Source: Firmicutes bacterium TM09-10
GTDB taxonomy: Bacteria; Bacillota; Clostridia; Lachnospirales; Lachnospiraceae
Length of the DNA: 64,000 bases
Assembly: GCA_003481005.1 (NCBI GenBank)
Contig: QUKC01000014.1
Span: 1 to 64,000, forward strand
Direction of reading: 5' to 3'
Position numbers and translations under genes: made by a program. Below the pieces are notes generated by a model. It had not been told where the DNA came from. It did no database searches and saw only the letters and a program-made list of their open reading frames with translations. This document shows, piece by piece, positions 18,926-26,988 of the stretch (position 1 is the stretch's first letter; every line of letters begins with the position of its first letter).

Positions 18926-19206
18926 AGAAGAATATGTTCCATGAGATAGAGGAGGACGAGTTGCTCGTCCTCCTTTGTCATGTCGGAAATCGGCTGCAGG
19001 AGAGTGATGTGGAGAATTGAGGTATCCAGAGAGCTTTCCGTAACTGCAAAGGCACAGAGACATTCTTTGCCAAATACGGAAACCTGCGCCTGAATATCAC
19101 CGGTCATAACCTGGTCATAGGAGCTTTTCAGGCGATCCAGAATATCAAAAATCGCATAGATGGTCATACGCCGCGGACAGCCTAGATCCTGTTTGAGCGT
19201 GAACAT
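18898..19206 (-). CDS. Unknown 102-residue protein, last gene of the phospho-signalling cassette
   Basis: Not recognised. Soluble, helix and strand mix, with a central SVFGKECLCAFAVTESSLDTS segment and an acidic helical C-terminus. The start ATG 19206 has a good AGGAGG upstream. It lies 66 bases downstream of the kinase gene in the same direction, so it is probably the sixth gene of the operon. It might be a regulator or substrate of the kinase, but nothing in the sequence proves this. Its 3' end overlaps the convergent MATE gene by 28 bases. Confidence 0.6.
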   Translation of the reverse strand: MFTLKQDLGCPRRMTIYAIFDILDRLKSSYDQVMTGDIQAQVSVFGKECLCAFAVTESSLDTSILHITLLQPISDMTKEDEQLVLLYLMEHILLHIDEVLVH

Positions 19207-19272
19207 GAGAGAGCCCTCCTATTACGTTTCCAATGAAAACTGGTGTTTTTTGCTTTTTTCCATGCTGCAGAC

Positions 19273-21513
19273 TTACAGCGGCCGCAGCGTGCCTATTATT
19301 TCGGCAAGCACATTGCTGGAGTTATCAATATTTTCTTCGGATGTGCTTGCACCGACGATATAGGGGACACCGTCGATATCAGCTGCAGCGAAGATAGAAA
19401 TATCGGAATCGTGAGAAACGATCCGAAATTTCCAGACAATATCGTCTTCACGGCTTTCTGTCATGATCTCCGAAAGGGAAGCGCCGGAGACATCTTCCCA
19501 GATGCCGGAAAGGTAAGCAATACATTCGTCTGCGTTTTTTCCGGCAGAAAGTCCCTGCTCCACCTCAATATATTCCTCTTCGTTGGAGGAAAGGAAAAGA
19601 AGGAGGGCGGTTCCGCTGTTGCCGTTTGGAAGCGTAAAGCTGCTGCGTCTTGTGCTGCTGATCTGAGTGGAATCCGTGATGCATTGGATGCCTGCAGCGG
19701 TGTCACAATAGCGCTCGTAGGTAATATCCACAGGACCATTTATACGAAAGGATGTCAGACTGTTGTAAATCTGTGTGTGGTCTGTTTCGGAATTCTTTGG
19801 ATAGGAGCCGACGAGCAGATATGCGCCAAAGTCATTCCTTCCTTCTACTGCAAGCAGTACATGCTGCAGGGTGGTCTGGCTGGAATCTGTTCCCTGGAAG
19901 AAAATCTGGTAAGCGGACTGTCCGCCGAAGTCGTCCGGTCCTGCGGTCAGAATCATGGCGTCGGTAAGACCGTAGCCCTCTGCGTAAGAGGAAACAATAT
20001 CCTCCCGGTAGTTTTCGATGTCGGCAAGGGAATAGATCGGAACAATTGTAGCCCAGTTGAAGCTGGTTTCGATCCGGCAGTTTCTGGCATTGTTGGTAAA
20101 AGTAAAACCATCATCTGAAACGCTATACTCTGCCGGAACGTCGATGGTAGCATTTAAAATTCCGAGATCATAGTTGACAACTTCCGTACCGGTGCTGTCG
20201 TTTGAATCGCCGGAGGAAGGATCGTCCGGTGCGTCTGGATCCTGCCCGGGCGGGGTTTGAGAGGGCATCGGCGTATCCGAACCGGGAGGTGCAGATGCAG
20301 AAGAAGGATTCATGGACGAAGCAGAGTTTGTGTAGCTGGTATTTTTTCCGGATTTTCCGGAAAGGGGCAAAAAGAGGACGAGGGCGACTACCGCGACCAA
20401 AGCGCCGCCAAGAGCGACTGCCAGAAGCGGATTTTGTTTCAGATGTGCCGACAGGACAGCGAAAAATGCGGCAGGGCGGGAAGACACTGCGCCGGTATAT
20501 TGCTGCGGTGCGTTTGCCGTTGATCCGGGGGATGGCGATTGTGCCGATGCAGTTGTGACATCCCCGTTCAGCGCGCAGATAAAGGCTTCCATGCTCATGA
20601 AGCGGTCTTCAGTACGGATGCTGAGCGCCTTCAGAATCGCCTGTTCGATGGCAGGGGAAATGGAGATGCCAAGCTCGGAGGGGCGTTTGAGCGTATCGCC
20701 GTGAATCCGTTCGATGGAATCCGGCGGAAGAACTCCGGTGATGCAGCGATAAAGCGTTGCACCCATGGCATAAACGTCTGTCCAGGGGCCCTGATTTCCA
20801 TGGGAAGAGTATTGCTCCTCCGGGGCATAGCCATGCTTTAGAATAACGGAAACGCTTTTCCCATCACCGGAAGCAAAGCGCGCTGCGCCGAAGTCCAGAA
20901 GCCTGCTGTCACCGTCGGCGGTCAGGTAAATGTTGTCCGGGCTGATATCCCGGTGTAAAAGCTGCATGGAGTGGACAGAAACGAGCGCGTTCATAACAGG
21001 CAGCAGGATTTTCAATGCTTCTTCGCAGGAAATTTTTTCCCCGTGCGCAGCAAGATAGGCTTTTAGACTGGTGCCGTTCACGTATTCCATGACGAAGTAT
21101 GCGGTGTTGTTTTCCCGGAAATAGTTCTGGACGGAAACGATATTCGGTGTGTTCTGGAGCTTTGCCAGAATGCGTGCTTCCTCCAGAAAACGTTCCATTC
21201 CGGATTGATAATCCTTTTCCTGATGACTGGTCAGAACGACAGTATAGCGGTCGGTGTTCCGGGTAGCCATGGCGGAGGGCATATATTCTTTGATGGCGAC
21301 TTTGATTTCGAGGGTCAGGTCAAAGCCAAGGTAGGTAATGCCGAAGCCGCCGATGCCGAGGACTTTGCCGATCAGGTAACGGCCGTTTACAATTGTGCCC
21401 AGGGGAAGGGCGAGATAGGGCTGCTGTTTTGCTTCATCGAAGCCGCAGACAGGGCAGACCGTGCCGGGTTCTTTTTCGGAAAAGCAGCCGTAACAGATAC
21501 GTTCGGGATTCAT
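19273..21513 (-). CDS. Membrane Ser/Thr protein kinase with N-terminal zinc ribbon and extracellular domain
   Basis: 746 residues. Residues 7-23 form a zinc ribbon (Cys7, Cys10, Cys20, Cys23). A Hanks-type kinase domain follows: glycine loop GIGGFG at 53-58, VAIK lysine at 75, catalytic loop HRDISPDN at 187-194 and DFG at 207-209; all key residues are present. One transmembrane helix spans ~363-384. A Ser/Pro-rich linker and a ~270-residue outer domain without PASTA repeats follow. The domain order suggests an outside sensor controlling an inside kinase. It follows the 126-residue gene by 65 bases. The start has TGAGGA upstream. Partners are likely the FHA and PP2C proteins of the same operon. 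Confidence 0.92.
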   Translation of the reverse strand: MNPERICYGCFSEKEPGTVCPVCGFDEAKQQPYLALPLGTIVNGRYLIGKVLGIGGFGITYLGFDLTLEIKVAIKEYMPSAMATRNTDRYTVVLTSHQEKDYQSGMERFLEEARILAKLQNTPNIVSVQNYFRENNTAYFVMEYVNGTSLKAYLAAHGEKISCEEALKILLPVMNALVSVHSMQLLHRDISPDNIYLTADGDSRLLDFGAARFASGDGKSVSVILKHGYAPEEQYSSHGNQGPWTDVYAMGATLYRCITGVLPPDSIERIHGDTLKRPSELGISISPAIEQAILKALSIRTEDRFMSMEAFICALNGDVTTASAQSPSPGSTANAPQQYTGAVSSRPAAFFAVLSAHLKQNPLLAVALGGALVAVVALVLFLPLSGKSGKNTSYTNSASSMNPSSASAPPGSDTPMPSQTPPGQDPDAPDDPSSGDSNDSTGTEVVNYDLGILNATIDVPAEYSVSDDGFTFTNNARNCRIETSFNWATIVPIYSLADIENYREDIVSSYAEGYGLTDAMILTAGPDDFGGQSAYQIFFQGTDSSQTTLQHVLLAVEGRNDFGAYLLVGSYPKNSETDHTQIYNSLTSFRINGPVDITYERYCDTAAGIQCITDSTQISSTRRSSFTLPNGNSGTALLLFLSSNEEEYIEVEQGLSAGKNADECIAYLSGIWEDVSGASLSEIMTESREDDIVWKFRIVSHDSDISIFAAADIDGVPYIVGASTSEENIDNSSNVLAEIIGTLRPL

Positions 21514-21578
21514 AATTCCTCACATTCCGCCGCAAAAGCGGCTTTTGATGATAGACAGTTGTAAAATGTTCCGGTGTA

Positions 21579-21959
21579 TTAGGAAAAGGCTGGCGAGATC
21601 GCATCGGGACGGCTGATGCAGGTCAGGACGAAAAGCGTTCCATCGATGCTGCGGATGCGTTCCGCATGGCGAAACAAAAGCCCTGCGAGCCAGTCTGTCG
21701 CGTTGTTGGCTTTTGAAAATTCAATCTGGATTTCCAAAGGTTCAATATAAAAATCTCCGCAGCAGACAAGGCTGCCCTCCCCCGGCAAAAGCACCGGGAG
21801 GGAAGTCTCTTTTTGCAGCCGGCCATCTGCCATCAGATGGTAAAAGACGGCAGCTTCGGGAAAAGAAAGCGTATCGGAGGAAAGCTCGACCAGCCGTGTT
21901 TCAAGGAGAGCCGCACAGGAAAGACCTGTTCTGGCAGAAATCGTATCAGATGCAGTCAT
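21579..21959 (-). CDS. Unknown 126-residue protein in the phospho-signalling cassette
   Basis: Not recognised. Soluble mixed alpha/beta protein with FYIEPLEIQIEFSKANNATDW in the middle and DGTLFVLTCISRP near the end. I choose ATG 21959; an in-frame ATG at 22010 would place the first 17 residues inside the repeat at 21969-22032. It lies between the protease-FHA gene and the kinase gene, in the same direction. Function unknown; its place suggests an adaptor or regulator of the cassette. Confidence 0.6.
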   Translation of the reverse strand: MTASDTISARTGLSCAALLETRLVELSSDTLSFPEAAVFYHLMADGRLQKETSLPVLLPGEGSLVCCGDFYIEPLEIQIEFSKANNATDWLAGLLFRHAERIRSIDGTLFVLTCISRPDAISPAFS

Positions 21960-21968
21960 AGGTTCTCT

Positions 21969-22032
21969 CATTTCTGCGCACGTTTTTTGTGCATGTCGAG
22001 TTTGTGTCAAGTGCGCGCAGACACAAATCTCG
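21969..22032 (-). repeat. Leader repeat, copy A (short form)
   Basis: On the minus strand this reads GATTTGTGTC, then GCGCGCACTTGACACAAACTC, ending in GTGCGCAGAAATG, with an internal stem TTTGTGTC/GACACAAA. It is nearly identical to the right two thirds of copies B (52296-52387) and C (56031-56121). It fills the space between the protease stop codon and the start of the 126-residue gene, inside an operon. Confidence 0.85.
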
Positions 22033-22033
22033 T

Positions 22034-23404
22034 TTATTCCTTTGCAACGAGAAAACGGTTTGAGGGATCGCAGAGGAAGAACGTATCTCCGGCATAGAGC
22101 TTTTCAGGGACGTTCGGGGCGAGCTTTTTCCCATTTCCAAGAAAAGTTCCATAGGAGGAACCGAGGTCGGTCAGGACGAAGCAGCCTTCCCCCGGATTGT
22201 AGGAAAGCTGGCAGTGGCGGCTGCTGATGCCGGGTGTGCTCTTTTCATAAACGATGTTGCAGAACGCAGGATCTCTGCCGATGGTAACCTTTCCCTTGAG
22301 CAGGTCGAAGCTCTGCCCTGCGTAGCTGCCGGTCATTCCACGCAGGATCGCATGAGCACTGGAGCTGCCTGCCGCACCGGAGTGTACCGGATTGCCGTTT
22401 AAGCCGCTTGATGCGCCATTTGCCGGACTGTCGCCCAGGCCGCTGCTTCGATCTGCCAGGCCGCTGCGGCTATTTGTAACGCTGGCTGCAGCCTTCCTTT
22501 CCTTCCAGAAGAAAAACGCGCCCGCTGCGATCAACAGAATGCCGAGTAGGAGCAGCACAGCACTGCCGGGACCGTGGAACAGGGAAAAGCCAGAGCCCGA
22601 AAGTGTGTAGGGAATGCGCTCAACATCCAGGATTTTCATCAGCTCGTTGATGATGATGGCATAGTTCATGCCAAGGCTCAGCCCGGTATTGGGATCAATG
22701 GCACCTGCAACGTTGATACCGATTACGTTTCCTTTTTCATCGACCAGAGGACCGCCGGAGTTGCCGGGAGCGATGGAAACGTCCATCTGAAATGCCTCAT
22801 AGGTGGAAAAAGAGGTGGTGGTACGTTTGCTGATGATGCCTCGGGTAATTGTAATATCGTCTATATCGTAGGTGGCAAAATCCTGACGCTGGGAGGAGTT
22901 GCCGGGATAGCCGAGGGCGTAAGCAGTGTCACCGATCTTGATGTCGTCGGAATCCCGCAGCGTCAGGGCAGTCCGCTTATCCGTCGGGGAGGGCAGCTGC
23001 AGAATGGCAATATCCTTTTCCTCCTGAGGGGAAAAGTAGACGACCTTGGCTTTTACATAGTCGTTTTCCGCTGCGGAAAAAAAGACATCAATTTCCCCTC
23101 CGTAAAGACTGGAATCATAGCGGGGATAGGTATAGGCTTTATTGACGACATGCCCGTTTGTCACGATGTACTGAATCGGCTGTCCGGGCGTGCCGATGGC
23201 CCAGCCGGTTCCCATTCCGGCTTCGCTGTTTCCTTCGTTGTCATAGACTGTCGCATAGACCATGACGATACCGTTTCTGGATTCATAGGGATCCTCAGAG
23301 GAGCCTTTGGTCAGCCCTGTGATGCCGAAAATGGATGAGACAGCGCCCATCAGGATCAGTATAAAGGCGATCAGCTGTTTAGAAGAGAGTTGTTTGGTTT
23401 TCAT
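22034..23404 (-). CDS. Membrane-anchored trypsin-like (S1C) protease with cytoplasmic FHA domain
   Basis: 456 residues. A signal-anchor helix spans ~11-31. The extracellular protease domain has the HtrA-type catalytic triad: His85 in TNGHVV, Asp131 in KDIAILQL and Ser216 in PGNSGGPL. No PDZ domain is seen. A second membrane helix spans ~279-300. After a Ser/Gly-rich linker, residues ~360-450 form an FHA phosphothreonine-binding domain (TIGRDPAFC, SSRHCQL, GSSYGTFL). The fusion places a protease outside and a phosphopeptide reader inside on one chain. The ATG overlaps the PP2C stop (ATGA), so the genes are coupled. Confidence 0.93.
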   Translation of the reverse strand: MKTKQLSSKQLIAFILILMGAVSSIFGITGLTKGSSEDPYESRNGIVMVYATVYDNEGNSEAGMGTGWAIGTPGQPIQYIVTNGHVVNKAYTYPRYDSSLYGGEIDVFFSAAENDYVKAKVVYFSPQEEKDIAILQLPSPTDKRTALTLRDSDDIKIGDTAYALGYPGNSSQRQDFATYDIDDITITRGIISKRTTTSFSTYEAFQMDVSIAPGNSGGPLVDEKGNVIGINVAGAIDPNTGLSLGMNYAIIINELMKILDVERIPYTLSGSGFSLFHGPGSAVLLLLGILLIAAGAFFFWKERKAAASVTNSRSGLADRSSGLGDSPANGASSGLNGNPVHSGAAGSSSAHAILRGMTGSYAGQSFDLLKGKVTIGRDPAFCNIVYEKSTPGISSRHCQLSYNPGEGCFVLTDLGSSYGTFLGNGKKLAPNVPEKLYAGDTFFLCDPSNRFLVAKE

Positions 23405-24249
23405 TCAGTATTCTCCTTTTCCCCGTAATAATGTAAAACGATTGCGGTATAGTTATCCTGTGTGGGAAGTGCGGCTTTTCGGATTGCTGTTTCGAGCGCG
23501 CTGCAGCAGTCCTGAACCGGAAGCTCCATCGCCTCGCGGATTTGTTTCAGGGTCAGTGGATCGCTGATTCCGTCGGAGCATAACAGCAGGGTATCCCCAG
23601 GAAAAAGGGAAAGTGGAATGCGGGTGCGGTCCGGCGTGATCTCCTCCTTCCCGATATATTGGGAAAGTGCGCCTGCCTGGGGGTCAGAAAAAGCTTCCTC
23701 GATGGGAAATGCACCGTGAAAGGAACGCAGCAGCAGGTCCTTTTGAAATTCCTGTCGGGTGTTTAATGCATAGAGCTGATGCTCCCGGAGCAGAAAAAGG
23801 TCGCTGTCTCCGACGCTCCAGAAGTGCAGTTGATTTCCCAAAATCCAGGCAGCGACAAGGGTGCAGCCGCCGTGGCCGTAAAACTGCTGATAGACCTTCC
23901 GGGTGCATGTAAAGATCAGCTCCGATACAGCTTTTGTCTGCGGCTTGGGAAATGGGAAATGGTTTAACAGACAGGATACGGTTTGAATTGCGATCCGTTG
24001 TCCTTCCGCCATTCCGCCCATGCCGTCACAGAGAACGGCTAAAATTCCGTCTGTTTCATAGCGGTCTGCCGGAGAAATTCCGAAGGCATCCTGCTGTTGC
24101 TCACGCTGCCCGATTCCCTGCAGGTTTGCAATGTCCAGAATAGAGGTCTGTTCCGAAGTCAGAACGGTGGTAACGCAAAGCGACTCCGGTGCTGGTTCGG
24201 ATGGCTGCTGCTGAGTCTGTACTTTTTTTCGCTTTTTAAAAAAGAACAT
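23401..24249 (-). CDS. PP2C-family Ser/Thr protein phosphatase
   Basis: 282 residues, cytoplasmic, Mn/Mg-dependent phosphatase expected to reverse phosphorylation by the kinase at 19273. Metal-site motifs are present: an N-terminal QQQDAFG, AVLCDGMGGMAEG at ~72-83, LLLCSDGISDPL and the final DNYTAIVL. The first ~25 residues are a basic and glutamine-rich extension (KKRKK, QTQQQ). Stop and start overlap with the downstream protease gene, and the gene follows the FHA gene with a three-base gap, so all are one transcript. Confidence 0.95.
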   Translation of the reverse strand: MFFFKKRKKVQTQQQPSEPAPESLCVTTVLTSEQTSILDIANLQGIGQREQQQDAFGISPADRYETDGILAVLCDGMGGMAEGQRIAIQTVSCLLNHFPFPKPQTKAVSELIFTCTRKVYQQFYGHGGCTLVAAWILGNQLHFWSVGDSDLFLLREHQLYALNTRQEFQKDLLLRSFHGAFPIEEAFSDPQAGALSQYIGKEEITPDRTRIPLSLFPGDTLLLCSDGISDPLTLKQIREAMELPVQDCCSALETAIRKAALPTQDNYTAIVLHYYGEKENTE

Positions 24250-24252
24250 GGG

Positions 24253-24804
24253 CTATTCCTCGCTCCACTGAAACTGTTCGCTGCAAAGAGGCAGGAAAAG
24301 CAGTCGGCTTTTCCCGACCTCGATGATGTCGTATGCTTTGAGTGGATGAACCATTTCGACCTGTTCATCGTTGCAGTAGGTAATGCCGCGTCCCTGCCCG
24401 GGCGAAAGGGAAAAGGCATTGTGTTTGGCATCGTAAGTGACCAGTGCATGGCTTTCACGGGATACGGTATCATCGTCTGGCAGGGAAACATCCATCGCGG
24501 CAGCCCGGCCGATAAAGTTTCTTCCTGAAACGAGACGGAAATCCGTTCCGCGGTGTGGACCTTCGATGCAGATCAAAAAGCCGACTGCCGGATCAATACC
24601 GATTTTCTTTTTCATCACAGCGACTGTTTTGCCGCTGTCGAAGGATGTCGCAGCTGCTACAGCAGGATTGCCCGGAAAGGCAGCCACTGTCTTGCCGATA
24701 TCCGCTGCAGCCATTGTCTTTCCGATCCCTGTATTCTCCTTGCAATACGGACAGCTTTCAAATCTTGCTTCATCATAGAAATGACCATTATCACACTGCT
24801 TCAT
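24253..24804 (-). CDS. FHA-domain protein with N-terminal zinc-ribbon-like motif and GKT repeats
   Basis: 183 residues, first gene of the cassette. The N-terminus has Cys4, His8, Cys18 and Cys21 in a short zinc-ribbon-like arrangement. Residues ~27-66 hold three Thr-containing repeats (IGKTMAA, IGKTVAA, SGKTVAV), good candidates for phosphorylation by the cassette kinase. An FHA domain fills the rest (FIGRAAAMDVSL, then VSRESHALV). ATG 24804 is chosen because GGAGG lies five bases upstream; an in-frame ATG at 24843 has no site. Probable soluble phospho-switch similar in layout to GarA/OdhI-type proteins, though not homologous at the N-terminus. Confidence 0.88.
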   Translation of the reverse strand: MKQCDNGHFYDEARFESCPYCKENTGIGKTMAAADIGKTVAAFPGNPAVAAATSFDSGKTVAVMKKKIGIDPAVGFLICIEGPHRGTDFRLVSGRNFIGRAAAMDVSLPDDDTVSRESHALVTYDAKHNAFSLSPGQGRGITYCNDEQVEMVHPLKAYDIIEVGKSRLLFLPLCSEQFQWSEE

Positions 24805-25003
24805 AGAGTCCTCCTTGTTTTCCGAAGGAAAATGCGACTGCATTGAACGCTGCGCTGCGGTTTGCGTCAGGCGGGCATTTTCCGTCTTGCAGTTTTTGTT
24901 ACCTTCAGTCTACGCGTCGGGCGGTCATCCGGGTATGCCGTATGCGCGCCAAAACGGCGAAAAATGTGGGTTGGCGCTGGTGCGCCAGGGGAAAAATCAG
25001 AAA

Positions 25004-25032
25004 AAGCCGAACATCTTGGCAATGTTCGGCTT
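25004..25032 (-). terminator. Terminator of the membrane LuxR gene
   Basis: AAGCCGAACAT (25004-25014) pairs perfectly with ATGTTCGGCTT (25022-25032). On the minus strand the stem is followed by TTTTCTGATTTTTC. It lies 160 bases after the stop codon. Confidence 0.8.
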
Positions 25033-25055
25033 ATGACGTATTCAGATATTATGAT

Positions 25056-25101
25056 GCAGGATTGTGGGAGTGCGCAGCACGGAACAATCCGTAGGCATCA
25101 A
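25056..25101. repeat. 46-bp interspersed repeat, copy 1
   Basis: Begins GCAGGATTG and ends CCGTAGGCATCAA. A second copy with only two differing positions seen lies at 62540-62585. An inner stem GGATTGT/ACAATCC can form. Confidence 0.8.
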
Positions 25102-25192
25102 GTCGGGGGCTTTTGACCCCGACATATTATAAAAGAGCTGGTTCCTGAGACTTGGAAGGCAAGACTTTACGGAAACATAATTTCAGCTCCGG

Positions 25193-26764
25193 TTACAGGT
25201 TTTTGCGCTGCCATTCGATGTAGGACTGATACAGTCCCATCCGGGATTTTGCACCGACCTTTTCATAAATGGATGTGATATAGCGCTGACAGGTTCTTCG
25301 GGAAATGAAAAGGCTGTCGGCGATTTCCTGGATGCTCTTTTCTGTGTTGACGAGTTGGTCAAAAACAGACTGTTCCCGGTCAGTCAGGGAAAATGCCGTG
25401 GAAAATGTGGAAAACGGGTCTGCATGGGGAGTGTTCTGTGGATAATCCGGATCGGAGGAAATGTCCGAAGCCGTAGAGGCGGACGAATCGTTGCCGGAGG
25501 AGGATTTTGTGTCGTGGCTCGCGTTCGCTTCGCAAGCTGCCTGCATTTTGTGAGTCATAGTGCCGCCTGTCTCAGTCTGTACGCCCGGTGCATTTAACAT
25601 GCTATAGGCTGCGATCAAAATGCTTACCGTTGCGAACAGGACAAGAGCCGTGATAATCAGCGTGATGCCGTTATCCGACGCGATCAGGGAGAGAGACAGG
25701 TTTGAGACCAGGGCAGCGCCCCCATTGTTGACGGCACGCCCCATTCCTGCCCAGAGGCGCGGGCAGCGGGTATCCTCGGACAGCGCCAGAAAAGAGGTCG
25801 TAAAGAATACGACGAAAAATCCGGAGGACAGGTAAAAGACGATCAGTCCGATCAGGAAAGAACCGCCAAGCTGCAGAATTGCGACACTGAGCGTGGAGAG
25901 CATCATAATGCAGTACATGATGAGATTCATGAAACGTCTGTTATGGAGATCAAACAAAAATCCGGCAGCAAGTCCGCTGCAGGCGAGCAGGACGCGAGGC
26001 CACTGACCGATATCCATGGTTCCGTCTGCGTGTCCCAGTGTAACGGTGTTGTCCAGCGTACTGAAAATACAGGTCATAAAAATGACGAGAAAGATCAGCA
26101 AAACCAGCTGCGGCAGGGCGCCGGAGGCAGATGGGGCAGGGAGCTTATGCTGTGAGTCGGTGTTGTCGGAAGAGGCACAAGCTGTCGGCTCTGGCATCCG
26201 GGAGTTGTTGCCTGCCTCCCGGTGCTGAAACCGGAACAGGGAAAATACGATAAAAAGGAACGCGGCGCAAAGCAGCAGCTGTTCTGCCGGGGCAGAAGAA
26301 ATCAGGCTGTTGTTTAGAAACTGCAGCAGGATAGCAAGCCCATAGGAAATGCCGACCATGCGTGCGAAATATTTTTTGTCAGAAATTTCACAAAGAAAAT
26401 GGTAATGTACCGCGCTGCCGAAGATGCCGAGAACCAGAAACAGAAGCATTCCGGCGGCAGTCAGAAGACCGGGCGCAACAGGACTGCCAAGGATTACAAA
26501 GCAGACGATTGCCAGCGTCGCAAGTGTGAAAAACACAGCGCTGCGCAGACGATGGCGGAAAAAACGAAACAGCAGCGGATAGAGGCAAAAGCCGACCGCG
26601 CTGATACCGAGCGCATAATTCTGGACGTTTACCGTCCGGGCACTGGAAGCGTTCTGGGCGATCTGGTTGACATAAAAATATTCTGTGCTCAAAAAGAGAA
26701 ATGTAAAAACCGCCAGCATGGAAATGGCGCGGAGGGATGAAGGTTTTGTAAGTTCCTGTTTCAT
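25193..26764 (-). CDS. Membrane-embedded LuxR-type transcriptional regulator (12-TM sensor with HTH)
   Basis: 523 residues from ATG 26764. About twelve hydrophobic helices in an MFS-like layout occupy residues ~10-400. A Ser/Asp-rich linker leads to a C-terminal LuxR-type helix-turn-helix (LTDREQSVFDQLV, then SIQEIADSLFISRRTCQRYI). Such fusions are frequent in gut Actinobacteria and Clostridia, and ligands are mostly unknown. A promoter with consensus boxes at 26871-26899 would start transcription near 26865. The longer frames starting at 27019 or 26872 are therefore unlikely, and ATG 26764 with GGAG upstream fits. The gene is divergent from the GH38 mannosidase gene and may control it. Confidence 0.85.
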   Translation of the reverse strand: MKQELTKPSSLRAISMLAVFTFLFLSTEYFYVNQIAQNASSARTVNVQNYALGISAVGFCLYPLLFRFFRHRLRSAVFFTLATLAIVCFVILGSPVAPGLLTAAGMLLFLVLGIFGSAVHYHFLCEISDKKYFARMVGISYGLAILLQFLNNSLISSAPAEQLLLCAAFLFIVFSLFRFQHREAGNNSRMPEPTACASSDNTDSQHKLPAPSASGALPQLVLLIFLVIFMTCIFSTLDNTVTLGHADGTMDIGQWPRVLLACSGLAAGFLFDLHNRRFMNLIMYCIMMLSTLSVAILQLGGSFLIGLIVFYLSSGFFVVFFTTSFLALSEDTRCPRLWAGMGRAVNNGGAALVSNLSLSLIASDNGITLIITALVLFATVSILIAAYSMLNAPGVQTETGGTMTHKMQAACEANASHDTKSSSGNDSSASTASDISSDPDYPQNTPHADPFSTFSTAFSLTDREQSVFDQLVNTEKSIQEIADSLFISRRTCQRYITSIYEKVGAKSRMGLYQSYIEWQRKNL

Positions 26765-26870
26765 GAAAGGGAAAGCTCCATTCGTATCGTCCACAAGTGT
26801 CGGTTGGCAGCTCTTTAAAAGGGGAAATGCTGTAAACCTTGAATCGGACTTCTTTTTCGTTGTATAATTC

Positions 26871-26899
26871 ATTATATAAAATTTGAAAAAACAGTGCAA
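26871..26899 (-). promoter_or_regulatory. Sigma-A promoter of the membrane LuxR gene
   Basis: On the minus strand TTGCAC (26894-26899) and TATAAT (26871-26876) are 17 bases apart. This placement decides the choice of the downstream start codon for the regulator. Confidence 0.7.
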
Positions 26900-26988
26900 T
26901 CGCTTCGCGGCGGAGAACTGAGAAAAGAGGTAACGGGAAAGAAAATAAAAAAACAACACCATAAATTTTAAAGGGGAGAGTAAAAGGT

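Larger units (their letters stand above)
24805..25192. other. Gap between FHA gene and membrane LuxR gene: terminator and repeats
   Basis: No gene was seen. It should contain the promoter of the signalling cassette, but no convincing -35/-10 pair was found. It holds the terminator at 25004-25032, the 46-bp repeat at 25056-25101, and a GTCGGGG/CCCCGAC hairpin at 25102-25123. Confidence 0.6.

Noticed and set aside
19243..20118. 291-codon plus-strand frame opposite the kinase outer domain
   Set aside because: Antisense shadow; Cys/Gly-rich with no recognisable domain.
21960..22010. Upstream start for the 126-residue protein
   Set aside because: The extra 17 residues would be coded wholly by the leader repeat, which is non-coding at its other two sites.
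22574..23338. 254-codon plus-strand frame opposite the protease
   Set aside because: Antisense to the catalytic triad region of a well-supported protease; no ribosome site.
18898..24804. Type VII secretion (ESX) locus
   Set aside because: Kinase, FHA and PP2C genes can mark such loci, but no EssC-type ATPase, WXG100 protein or membrane secretion subunit is present in or next to the cassette.
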